64,000 nucleotides of DNA from Lunularia cruciata (Eukaryota; Streptophyta; Marchantiopsida; Lunulariales; Lunulariaceae): the NCBI GenBank assembly GCA_948567375.1, contig OX419755.1:47200291-47264290 (forward strand). The letters run 5' to 3'. Shown piece after piece: positions 10,240 through 21,156 of this stretch. A model generated the notes under the pieces. The model searched no databases and was not told where the DNA came from. It saw only the letters and a list, made by a program, of their open reading frames with translations. Numbering within the stretch: the first letter of the stretch is position 1; each line of letters starts with the position of its first letter. The translations under genes were made by a program, and so were the position numbers.

Positions 10240-12950
10240 AATGGCAATGCACCTCTTCATATCTACCTCTTCCAATCTCAAAACTATTACTACTCTGATC
10301 CAATGTCAACCTGAATTTTGGCTTCCAAATCCAATTCTAATTCACAAATTTCCCCTTCCTCATGTCTATCTAATACTACTAAATCTGCTACCATTTCTTT
10401 TACTTCTTTGCTATGATTTGCAAGTGAGATTATGAGTAATCTATTTACATCTTTATCCTTTGACCTACTCTCTTCTAATATCTCAAGTAATTCACCCAAA
10501 GATACTTGCACTCCTACTTCTCTTACTTAGGATCAGATATTCTTCTTTGTCTTGCTCCAAAGTTCATCTGACTCCTTTCTCGCTAAATCTAATCTAAACA
10601 AAACATTCTCTCTTGCTTCTAACATTGTCCTAACTACTCTCTCCCTTAAACTAATCAGTAACTTAGAAAGCAAAGGATCAACTTCACATCCTTCACTTTC
10701 TTCTTTTGTGTCTCATACATTAGCAATTTCAATTTGTGCAATCTTACTTCCCCCAACTAAACTTTAGATATTGTACTGAGCATCATCTTCACTCTCACTA
10801 CTACTTCATCAACTGTCTTTGGCCTAGGTATCTTCAGTTTTTCTCTTTCCACTTGGCACTTCTTCCAATATATTTTCACCTTGTCTTCCAACTCAGCTTT
10901 CAATGCTTCCTTCTCCTTTGCATTGTGTCTAACTTGCACTTCCATTCCTCGGATAAAACCTTGAAATCTTTCCTCCTCCTAACTTGCACAATCAATTCTC
11001 TTTGCCAGGCTTGAATTTTTTCTACCACACTCATTTTCAAGCTATCCAACTCTTGTCCCATCACTCCTGCCATAGCTTTCAAATGAACTTCCTCCTCCTA
11101 AGTTCTACCTTAGCCCAAAGTTCTTCTACTTCCTTTTCTCTTGGGATTAACTTCCTTCTCAACTCCAAACTTTATTCAATCATATATTGTACTACTCTCA
11201 ATTCATCCTTCAACTCTAAATGACTTCCCCTCAACTCTTCTCTCTTCTTCTTCAATTGCAATAACAATGTACATACAATCTTTCACAAGTATTCCACCCT
11301 GTCAAAGTCTCATGCAATTTCTTGATCTTTGGGTTTTGCATCCTTCATCACTTCTACTTAAGATTTACTTCAAATTCTTGATCTTATTATCCTGAGAGGC
11401 ATTTCATCTGAGCTATCTCCTTCTTCATTGGACTTGCTTTACCTGGTTCTACAACTACAATCTACGCACTTCTTTTCTATCTCATCCCTCTCCAGAACCT
11501 CCACTTTGGTTTGGCTCCTTTGGTTTCTTCAATCTCCATCCACAGCAATTCTAGACAAGGAATATCTCCTCCTCCCATGCAATCAATTGCGGCATGGAAC
11601 TACCTATCTTCTTCCTCAACATCATTCTCTCCTTGCTGCTGAAATTCAAGTTCATCCTCACTTCCATTGCTCGACTCTTCACTTTGTAGCGTGAGCTTTG
11701 ATTCTTCCTCTTTGCTTGAGTCTTTTGACTTATACTTGGCGTCTTCCTCTGATTCTTTTGCTCCCAATGAATCATCAATCACTATAATATTGTGCTCTGG
11801 GTTCACCTTCCTTGTCTTTTTAGGCTGAATTAGTGACACCATCTCCTTGGGGTGACTTCTCTTCTTCATCTTTGGAATAGTCACCGCTCCCTTCATATGT
11901 TGGCCCATTCTTGCATAGTGCTCTACTTTAGATATGTTGGATGTATTGTTGCTCCACCTCATTTGCTTCTTTTTGTAAATCCAGATGAAAGTGGGATACC
12001 ATCTTCTTCTGCTTTGCCTCCTTCATCAGATTCAAACCAAAGTAGAAATGTGCTGCAAAAGGTACCAAATAGTGTAGAGCTGCTCAATCTTTCCAACTCC
12101 ACATCATCTATCGTGTTTGTTGGTGAAAACACTTTGCTCAATTCATTGGTGCTCATGCAAACATCTGGTGGAAAAATACTGCCTAGTGCTTCATCACGTA
12201 CATGGTTTAATCTGGCTTGAAGAGCGCCGTCATTGCCTTGACAATACTTTGCCTTACCGGGTCTCAATAGGTATTGACCTTATATGGATTTTTTTTACAT
12301 AAAGTGAAGGAATTGCGGATTTTTGTAGTTTATAGGCTCTCCCTTCCTAAGGAATGTTGCTCCAATATTCTCACCAGCCTTCTCCCCAAAACCAATCTCC
12401 AATCTGACTCTGTCCATCAAGCCGGATTGCCGTTCTTCTCTTCTTCCTTGGGCCCTTCCTCATAATCACTTGTAGCTACTTCTAGCATGAACACTGGAAA
12501 ACTCAAGTTCTAGTTCCAACCCAAAAAAGTGATCCAAAGTCTAATTAGAACTTTGATCCTTGCTATCATATCTAACCTCCAAATCAAAGGATTTCTCATT
12601 GCAAGTGATGGAATTTTTGTCTCACCCTCATTGGCATCATGCAATCTCTTACTCTTACTTATGTAGCTGGAAGATAATTCTTCCATCTCCTAGATATGAG
12701 ATTCTAACTCCATCAGGATTGTTAAACATCAAACTTTTGGATGGCTTTGCTACAGGCACTCCTTTGGATCAACTATTTGGTGACTTAGGATACTTGTGTG
12801 ACATTTTGAAATCCCTTCAACAAAATATCAATTTTATAGTTCTTTGTTGCATGGTCATTCCTCCGTCACTTTTCACTGATAAGCACATAATTTGTATGAG
12901 TTCCACTTGGCATTGTCAAGTTTAGCCGCTTGTGCCTTAGTCATTTTCTT
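10240..12950 (-). pseudogene. Decayed charged, coiled-coil coding stretch, unidentified
   Basis: The minus strand carries a run of open stretches with strongly protein-like composition: 12267 to 11959, 11962 to 11600, 11082 to 10900, 10945 to 10757 and 10511 to 10290. They are rich in Glu, Lys, Asp and Ser, with acidic runs (about 11700 to 11600) and heptad-like Leu/Val spacing (11082 to 10757), as in a coiled coil. A possible beginning is an ATG near 12940. No recognisable retrotransposon domain is present. It may be a decayed host gene, a captured gene or an accessory frame of an element. I do not recognise the family, and it is interrupted by many stops. Confidence 0.4.
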
Positions 12951-14174
12951 GCTTGTACTTTCTTGGTTGATAAACCCAAAGGAAAATTGTTATAGTATCT
13001 TTGCATTGGGTTGATCACCCCAAGGCAAATTTTCCTTACATTGGGTTTCTCTATGACAAGTCTGATCCAATTCTTCTTTCCTTAACACAAAGTAAATTTA
13101 CTTTGGGTTCAACCCAAAGACACGATCTTCCTTCTTTTTTTGTCATTTGGGTTCACTATGACTTTGAGTGTACACTTCTTCAAAATATAACAAGACCCAA
13201 AAAAATGCGAGTACCACACAAAGATAGCAACCAAAAATTGGGTGGGATACTCTAACCAATTCCCATCCATCTATTTGATAGGACCATGTGAATTTAGATC
13301 TCATCACATCCTTGCTAAGAACAAAGCAAGATCATACAAAAATTGTGGTGTTTAATGATAAGCTTAGTAAGAAACTCTATTTGGCACAAACATTTGATAT
13401 TGTAGATGCTCCAACATTGGACCAAATATACTTTTTACAGTGTCTTCAAGCATCATGGGATGCCTTATGTACTCATCTCTGACCGTGATCCTTGATTCAC
13501 TAGTAAATTTGGACAAACATCTTCAAGCTACTCAACAGCAAGCTTGCTTTTTCCACGGCCTATCATCCTCAAACTGATGGGCTAACCAAACATGAAATCG
13601 AAACTTGGAAGACATGCTTTGTGCCTTTGTCAATGTTGACCATACCAATTAAGATGAATGCCTGATGATTACTAAGCTTACCTACAATAACTCTAAGTAG
13701 ACAAGCACTAGATTCTCTCCCTTCTTCCTTAATTTTGGCCAAGATCCACTTGTTCTAGATTCCCTTCTTGCTCTCCCACCATCTCATGTTGCTCATACTT
13801 GTACCCTCTTGTCTCCAATATCTTACTTTGTATAACAAGCCAAATCTCATCTCCTTGTTGCTCAAAATTGTCAAAAGCAATATGCAGATCAACATCATCA
13901 GGATCTCACCTTTCAACTAGGTGATAAGGTAATCCTTTGTTTTAGTAACCTTCTCCTCCTACTTTTTACCCAAGTTTGTAAACTTGCTCTTAATTGGATA
14001 GGTCTATTTGATGTCATCCAAATCACTTCTCTTATTGCTTATTGACTTGCCTTGCCTAGTCATATGCAAATTTACCTTATCTTTCATGCTTCAAAGTTGA
14101 ATCCCTTTGTTTCTAATCTATCTTCCTTTTCTACTTGTGTCCAACATCCTCCTCTTCTTATCCCTATCAGTGAT

Positions 14175-14352
14175 CAAAAGGAGTATGAAGTTGATTGTAT
14201 TTTTGATTGTTGCAACATTCCACATGGCTACCAATAACACATTGAGTACAAAGTCATTTGGAAAGTGTATCCCCTTCATGATGCCACATGGGAGCCTTTT
14301 TCTCATCTCCACAATGCACAAACTACCATTCAAGAGTTTGAAGCTTCCATGG
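14175..14352 (+). mobile_element. Chromodomain of the chromovirus fragment
   Basis: The plus-strand translation shows YEVDCIFDCC, then EYKVIWKVYPLHDATWEP and HNAQTTIQEFE. This is the standard chromodomain layout (YEVE..D, Y.V.WKGY....TWEP, N.Q..I..F). In the chromovirus family this domain binds methylated histone H3 and steers integration to heterochromatin. It is a fossil; it contrasts with family A, which has a PHD-like finger in the equivalent position. Confidence 0.8.
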
Positions 14353-14710
14353 TGATAAAGACATCACCAACTAGTGGCAAGAGAATATGAATATGGAGTT
14401 TACAAACAAGTTAGTTGAGAATAACAAAGTAACAAATAGGGCAAATTAGCCAAGAATTATAAGAATGTTCTAGAAACATCTAGGAAGCTTCTTGGTACCT
14501 TTCAAGTATATGGTAACATGTATGCCAAGTAGACTACTTCTAATAGGAAGTTTCTTAGGAAGCTTCTTGGCTAGCTTAGCTTGCAAGCCAAGTAGACAAC
14601 TTCTAGAAGGAAGTTTCTTGAGAAGCTTCTTGATAAACTTAGCTTGAACTCTAAGAAGATGGCTTTTAGAAAACTTCTTGAGAAGCTTCCCAAGAGCCTT
14701 GTATATTCCC

Positions 14711-14718
14711 TATAAATA
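14711..14718 (+). promoter_or_regulatory. TATA box in chromovirus LTR
   Basis: TATAAATA lies in the region after the chromodomain that has LTR character (about 14370 to 14835). It is the probable core promoter of that LTR. Short repeated motifs around AAGCTTCTTG occur upstream at about 14493, 14560 and 14623. Confidence 0.5.
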
Positions 14719-14840
14719 CCAAAGCCCAAGCTCATGCTAGGCATTTGGAGTTTACCTCATTCAAGAGTCTCAATTTGATCTTTCACTCTAGTCTTCCATT
14801 CTCCTATTTCTCTCCTTGGTCTTTTGCAATATTTCTTCCT

Positions 14841-15364
14841 CTAATAGTAGAACCATCTCCAACTAGTGCATAACCACAAGATACACCAATGATACTAGAG
14901 CTTGTGGACATTAATTGTCTACCTTTGGAAACCAAGCTTAAGGTGATAGAGATGTAGTTCAAAGACCAATATTATGTTTGTAGGTCAATCTCCTCCATTT
15001 TTTGTTGTATAAACCCATTGTAATTTTCCATAAGTGGACCCTCCAAGTGGTGGAACAACACCTTCCATGCCATGAAAGTGTGAATAAAGTCAAATTATGC
15101 ATCTACTCTAGATCACACCAATTATCAAACTTTTGGATGAAATCATCACACTCAATAGGATCCATAGTATTGCTTGGGATCTTTGGAAGCTCCAAGACTA
15201 TAAAGTAGTGCTTGGAATCTTTGAAGGCTCCATAAATCTCATCCATGTCTCACAACAATGGTGTGGATACACAATATGCACTTTCAATTGGATTAGCTCT
15301 ATATTAAACTCCAAATTGGAATCAATCACCACTCTTGGGATTTGAGATACTAATTGATACCAAG
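14841..15364 (-). mobile_element. Family A gag start (copy A4)
   Basis: This piece matches the gag N-terminal side of family A copies (compare about 26880 to 27344 of A2). It adjoins an LTR at 15365 through a primer site reading TGGTATCA on the minus strand at about 15362 to 15353, the start of an initiator-Met tRNA primer site. It is a short, strongly decayed fossil joined on its left to the chromovirus LTR. Confidence 0.7.
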
Positions 15365-17560
15365 TACCACTATGTGTAACCCCTATGAATTGTTGCAAAA
15401 TCTCCTCTTGAATCCATGAAGAACTTTGTTGTGACAATAAGGAGTTTCAGATTTAAAGGTGATGGATACTTAGAAGATATTTAGTGACATCCATAAAAAA
15501 TTATATGAGTATCTATACAAAAAATTGATAAGAAATGGAATTATCCAATAAAATTTTGGGCAAATTTAAGTTTTCAAATTCATAAATAATAGTTTTATGG
15601 GTACTCATGTAACCTATAAAAAATACATAGGTCATGTTTTAGATTACCCATAAATTTTTTCATGACTATGGAATTTTACCCATATGGATCATGTATACAA
15701 AATTTTCTATGGCTATGGGTTATGGTCCAAATGATAACCCTCTATCTCACAAATCCAATCAGACTGACTCCACCACTATTTGGCATTTGATATAATAAGA
15801 ATGGTTGTCTACTCCTAGACAAAAAAGATCACCAAGGATGAATCAACGATTATCTCCTAGCCAAAGCTATAACTATGTTGTTATAAATATGAGTACACCT
15901 GTCTATAGGACAACAAGTGAGAATATACCAATACATTATGGCACTAGTCTAAAAACCAAAAATTGAAAATTAAAACTTTATTGCACACACTATTGAGGGA
16001 TGTGAAAGTTTACTAGAAATCCTTTTAAATTGGCTAAATGTATGCCAACAAGCTGGCTTGATGGCCAAATCTTCCAAATCTACGTCAAGAATTCAAAAAA
16101 GTGGCACCTCCAAAACTTCCACCAAATGAAATCAATTTCTTTGATTAGGTAGATGGGGAACTCTAAATCCCTAATTCAAGAGGATGGGTGGTAAAAAACT
16201 ACCAAAAAATCCTCTAAATTGCCTTACACCAAAAAGTTAGCTTGATTGTCAAATCTTCCAAATCTAAATAAATAACATAAAAGAGTGGCACTCCCAAATC
16301 CAGCCAATATAATTTTTGCTAAGTTTGGTAGACCTTTGCTACATTTGGCCAATCTTCAAATCCTTCACCAAATGAAACCAGTTCCTATTATTGGTGGAGG
16401 AGGAACTCCAAATCACTAATACAAGGAGATGAGTGCAAAAATTCTATTAGAAAATCCTCTTAATTGGCTAGCCTTATGCAAACAAGTTGGCTTGATGGCC
16501 AAAACTCAAAATCTAATTGTGAATTCAAAAGAGTGGCATTCTAAATCTAACCAATCAAACTTTTGCCAGCTTTAGTAGACCTTTAAAGCATCTATGCCAA
16601 CCTCTTAATCCTCCAACAAATGAAACTAGTTTATTTACTTGGGTGGATAGGGACCTCTAAATTTTTAATTCAATGAGATGGGTTCTTAAATTTTATCCTA
16701 ATTTTGCACTTAGGTCCAATTTGCAACATCCAACCTCCAATTTCACCTTACTACACTCAAATTAACTTGTATCAATGCAATTTTGAATGGACTTTCATAA
16801 TTTTGGAGAATTTTTGTAGTGCTTCCACACAAGATCCAATAAACTATCAAATCAGATTACAAGCTTAGTAATCCTTTTGCACATGATTGCTCAAACTATC
16901 AACAAATCTGTGAATCAAGTAACACTTTATCAAAAGTACCATTGATCACACTAAGCTTGGATATACTACCATTGCCCACTATCTAACACCCAATTTGTCC
17001 ATGCACTTCTTATATGTAGTCAATCAATCAAAACTCAAATTAGGTCTTAGCTTGTTAAGGTAAGATTGGAGATACCACCAATGCATACTATCCTACACCC
17101 AATTTCTTAATGCACTTCTATGTAATCAATTGATCAAAACATAAATCAAGTCTTAAATATAAGCATTCAACACTAAATTTTTTTTACCAATAGACACTTA
17201 CCACATTGTCAAGCCACACTCACTCTTGCTAAGAGAATCCAAGTACCACTTGCTAGCCTTTGTCCATCATAACCAAAAGCTCAAAGGCTCAATATAGAAG
17301 AAATGAGCTCTTTGGAGATGCACTATCAGGTATGCCCCCTTTGGAATAGCAAGGAATGCAACCTTAATGGCACATTTGATGGCCCATATAACAATGTAAA
17401 TGGTAGCTCAATCAATTAATATAATACCATATCTAGCCATCACTAAGTAGTCCTTGAGCACCAATGGATGACATATGACTATTAAAACCATCTCTCTACC
17501 ATACTAGCAAACTAGCTTTGATGCTACAAATTTTGTGAAATACTAGATATACATAAACAT
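15365..17560 (-). repeat. Family A LTR (A4 5' side), with internal minisatellite
   Basis: The LTR begins (plus-strand left edge) beside the A4 primer site and matches the shared LTR at 27345 to 28814 at both ends: compare about 15365 to 15440 with 27345 to 27425, and 17205 to 17560 with 28440 to 28800. It is longer because of a repeat array at 16018 to 16690. At about 17560 it is interrupted by foreign sequence, and its last about 100 bp appear to resume at 19387 to 19490. Confidence 0.65.
16018..16690. repeat. Three-unit tandem repeat inside the family A LTR
   Basis: Three degenerate units of about 190 to 250 bp begin near 16018, 16208 and 16455. Each contains a version of AATTGGCTAGCC, then GGCTTGATGGCCAAA, GAGTGGCAC, CCAAATGAAA and CTAATTCAAGGAGATG. 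Related single-unit sequence is present in the other LTRs (for example about 28010 to 28090 and 37140 to 37200), so the array is a local amplification of an LTR segment. Confidence 0.65.
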
Positions 17561-19386
17561 CCATCTATACAATCTTCCCTCATTTTAGTAAGAAAAAATG
17601 TAAAACTATCACAAGTTGTAGTAATTCAAGTGTTTGAGGTTTGGATTGACCAAGGAGTTCAACATACAAGAAAGATGTTGATAATTGAATTGCACAAAAT
17701 TGACAATAGAAATTTATTTATGCACTTAGGCAAGTTATGGAGTTCAAGGGTGAGAGATTAAGTATAGTTGGTCTCTCTCTCTTAGTTAGTTTTCCTCCTC
17801 TAAATTGCTTTGACTTTGGAAACATATAAGATTATACTATAGTACATTGGCATGATATCCATAGCATGATGGAAAGTTAGGAGCTTATCAATTATGATAC
17901 AAGGTTGTGGCTTATCAATTGGATTTCTTATCAAATACAATTTTTATATCATATAAAAAAACACATGGGTTATTTTTATATCTCTCTTGAGAAAATTTAT
18001 ATCCATGATGATTTAAAAATAATCATTAATTATCATCATAGAATTAATTGAATGAAGGTCATATGGAGCTTGAAGTAGAGTGAATTCCTAAAAATTAAAT
18101 ATATAGTCATTCATATCAAAATGTTGAGCACTTGATCCAATGAAAAGGATATTCATTATATGAAGTGATCTTAGAACCATAAGCTCATCTAGCTAATATA
18201 TCATTGTTAGTTTCAAACATTTGACTTAAATGGAAAAATTTGTAACCATCTTTTACTAGTTATAAAGTTGGAGTTCTTAATTGATCAAGGATATTGACTA
18301 GGTACTGTTAAGTAGTTGACATAAATTTATAAATGAAGCTAAATATAGAATTTTAGGTGTAGTTAAGTAGGCTATGTCCAGAGTTTTGGCAAAGGTATGA
18401 AGTGTAGAGTAGTTGGTGAATTTTAGTGGTAAAGATAAGAAGAGTTGGTGAAGACTTTTATGTGAAGTCTTTACCTAGTATGTTAGTTGTATTTTTTTCT
18501 ATGCCACACTACCAATTCCCTTGAAGTAGGATAATCCGACTTTAAACTTTAGTCTAGTTTAGTTTTTAAGTATATAAAGAAGTGTGATGGTGTGAAGTTC
18601 ATATTGGAGAATCTTTGTATTTGTCCAAGTTATAATTAGTACACCAGGAGTTTTTATCATGAAGGAGTAGGTTGATCAACATTTCATTTTGAATAGGTGG
18701 AATCTATAATATGTACTTTTTGCCTCTACATCCTAGAATACATGTAGCATAAGCTTATGTTCAATAATTTACCATCTTAACATTATGTGGTACCAAATAA
18801 ACCTAACATTTTAAGTCTAATTATATCAAGTAGAGCTAGTGCTAATCTACTTGCTTTGTACATAGCATTTTGTTCAAGCTTAACAATTCATAAATTTGCT
18901 AGTGGATTAGGCCTTACACTTTACATCTATTTGAGCAAGTCAATTTAATTAAAACTTAGGAAAGAAAATATTTATAGTTTAAATCCTCATCTAATGTTTC
19001 ACTTGTATGGTGGCTCAATCATCCATAGAGTTAGGCTTTATCAAGGCTATGTTTCACTATGACTTTTGGTTCTTAGTCATAAGAGCACCACAACTTAGTA
19101 TTATGTTTAGGTTTATGGTCAAGGTCTTAGGTTCAACTTTTCAATTCATTATGCATAATGAGAGTCCAAAGGTTATATAGCCAATAATGCTAAATTCAAA
19201 ATTGACCTTATATCTTAGCAATTCTTAGAGTTTCTATATTTACATAGTTCTAGATTACTTTGGATATCTCCTCTTTTTGATATTCCTAAGTTATACTCCA
19301 ATTTAAAGTGGAATCCATGAATAGATAGTATGTGTCCCTACTATCTACTCATGGATTTCATAAAATTTAGTCTTGCTTGCTGTTGT
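17561..19386. mobile_element. Insertion interrupting a family A LTR, containing LTR C
   Basis: This AT-rich stretch separates two portions of what appears to be one family A LTR (ending near 17560 and resuming at 19387). It holds a well-defined 477 bp LTR at 18306 to 18782. The remainder (17561 to 18305 and 18783 to 19386) shows no recognisable coding sequence and may be the rest of the same decayed element. Confidence 0.45.
18306..18782 (+). mobile_element. LTR C, copia-like size and ends
   Basis: The ends are TGTTAAG and CTTAACA, a perfect 7 bp inverted repeat with the canonical TG...CA. A TATA box (TATATAAA) lies at 18571. Immediately after the right edge is TTATGTGGTACCA, resembling the TGGTATCA primer site usual for copia and gypsy elements. 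Size and layout suggest a copia-type LTR on the plus strand; no coding domain remains to confirm this. Fossil. Confidence 0.6.
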
Positions 19387-20666
19387 GTGTACATAACTTG
19401 CTATACAACATACATCCTTGTCAATATCATACACTATATAAATGCAACTCACACATTAGTCATACATGAACTCTAACGTGCCACAAAAATCAATTGGTTC
19501 TTTCACTTGAATCACACTCAAAATAGATTTGTACTTGATCCTTCATTCAACAATTTGTCAACAATTGGATTATAGTCAAGCCACATCCACTCTAGCTAAG
19601 AGACTCCAAGTGATGCTCACCGGCTTTTGTTCTTCATAGCTAGGAACTTGAAGGCTCAACATTAGAGAAGTGAGCTCTCTAGAGTTGAACTTCAAAATTA
19701 TACTCCTCTACTTGACCTAGGTCTCCAGCCCTAACGGCACCACTAACAACACATTTGATGGTGCAAGTGATAGTGGGTCCTACCATATGATCAATAGCAC
19801 TAATATGAAATCTGACTGCCAACAAGAAGTCCATGAACAACTACCAAAATAACAAGGATTACCAACACTACTACCCCAATATCCAAGCAAACTAGCTTTG
19901 GCACTACAAATGTCATGACAATTGTCGTGCATATATACATTACTACATAACATATATTGTTATCAACATCATATCTTATAGAAATGCAATTCATATATAA
20001 GTAATACATGAAATTTGTCATGCATATATACATCACTACACAACATACATTGCTGTCAACATCATACACTATAGAAGCACAATTCACACATAAGTAATAC
20101 ATGAACTTTAAAGTGCCACAATAATCAGATCATTCACAACTCAAATCAACTCCAAATGAGATCAGTACTTGATCTGATCCTCAACAACTTAAAAACAACA
20201 GGGCACTAATTACAGTCAAGCCACACCCACTCTAGCTAAGAGACTCCAAGTGATGCTTGCCTACTTTCTGTCCACTCTAGCCATGAACTCGAAGGCTCAA
20301 CATCAAAGGAGTGAACTCTTTGGAGCTGCACTTCTAGGGTATACTCTTGATTTTGACCTAGGTCTCATCCCAACGGTCCTACTAACGGTACACCCGACGG
20401 TGCAAGTGATGTTGGATCTCACTATGAAGTCAATACCCCGAAAACAAAATCTGACCATTGGAAAGTAGTCCATGAGTAATTACCAAAATGCCTCTAACTA
20501 CTATCACTGGAACTCCAATCTCTGAGCAATCTAGATGCAACACTACAAATGGCATGATACCTATTGTGCATATATACATCACTACAAAACATATATCACT
20601 ATCAACATCATACACTATAGAAGCACAACTCACACATAAGTCATATATGAACTTTGAAGTGCCACA
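19387..20666 (-). repeat. Family A LTR pieces, threefold, at the A2 3' end
   Basis: Three consecutive pieces each end in a version of AAGTGCCACA: at about 19490, 20121 and 20666. The terminal segment of about 100 bp recurs at 19387 to 19490, 19928 to 20004 (partial), 20015 to 20121 and 20567 to 20666. The final edge at 20666 adjoins the polypurine tract of copy A2. This looks like LTRs or LTR ends stacked by repeated recombination. Confidence 0.65.
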
Positions 20667-20835
20667 ATTGCCACCCTAGCTAGCGGTTAGGTCCCTCTAA
20701 CTCTTGATAGCCATCTACTCCAAGTATATGGTATACCCTACAATGGGCAAAGATCTGGAGGCTGGGTGCTATGGAGCCCCATCATTAGTTGCTTGTCTAC
20801 AATCTATACCATATTAAGGATGAACTAACTACATG

Positions 20836-21156
20836 TCAAATACATCTAGGACATAACCATTGTTCCCAAGGATTCACCATGAGGGGAGGAGTCATACATA
20901 CTATATGCCATCCTTTCAAATAGCTATCACACACTAACATAGTAGCAGCTCCACTAGAAGAGCAATATAACATACACCTCAAGCTTGCTCGTACAAGTGC
21001 CAAGTTTGGATCCATAGTACCATCAATGTTTGGGAAGTGGCATGGCGCATAATTGCGCACATGATCCTTCCAAATAACACCATCATGTCCTTCCAACACA
21101 AGGACTCTAGATGGCAAAACCTCATGCACTTTCAAGACATTAGGGCTTGTCAACAC
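20836..21156 (-). mobile_element. PHD-type finger and integrase tail (A2)
   Basis: This open stretch of 106 residues reads KVHEVLPSRVLVLEG, then WKDHVRNYAPCHFPNIDG (post-integrase GPY/F-like tail). It ends with a PHD-like pattern in which CDSYLKGWH and WLCPRC are visible. It lies between integrase and the polypurine tract, the same place as in A1. Some finger ligands are altered, as expected of a fossil. Confidence 0.7.

Larger units (their letters stand above)
13260..14835 (+). mobile_element. Chromovirus (Ty3/gypsy) 3' fragment
   Basis: A plus-strand fossil of the 3' end of a chromodomain gypsy element. The integrase end is readable at about 13500 to 13800 ([10 protein letters not shown], then FSPFFLNFGQDPL). 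It is followed by a post-integrase linker (DLTFQLGDKV, HASKLNPFVSN), a chromodomain at about 14180 to 14350, and an LTR with a TATA box. Its opposite strand to family A and different tail show it is a separate family. Old and broken. Confidence 0.8.

Noticed and set aside
10241-12925. Plus-strand frames in this interval
   Set aside because: They are Ser/Leu/Phe-rich antisense shadows of the charged minus-strand coding stretch.
19800-20102. 100-codon minus-strand frame rich in Cys, Tyr and Val
   Set aside because: It lies in stacked LTR ends and its repeats (YDVDSNVCC, YDVDNNICY) come from the duplicated LTR segment.
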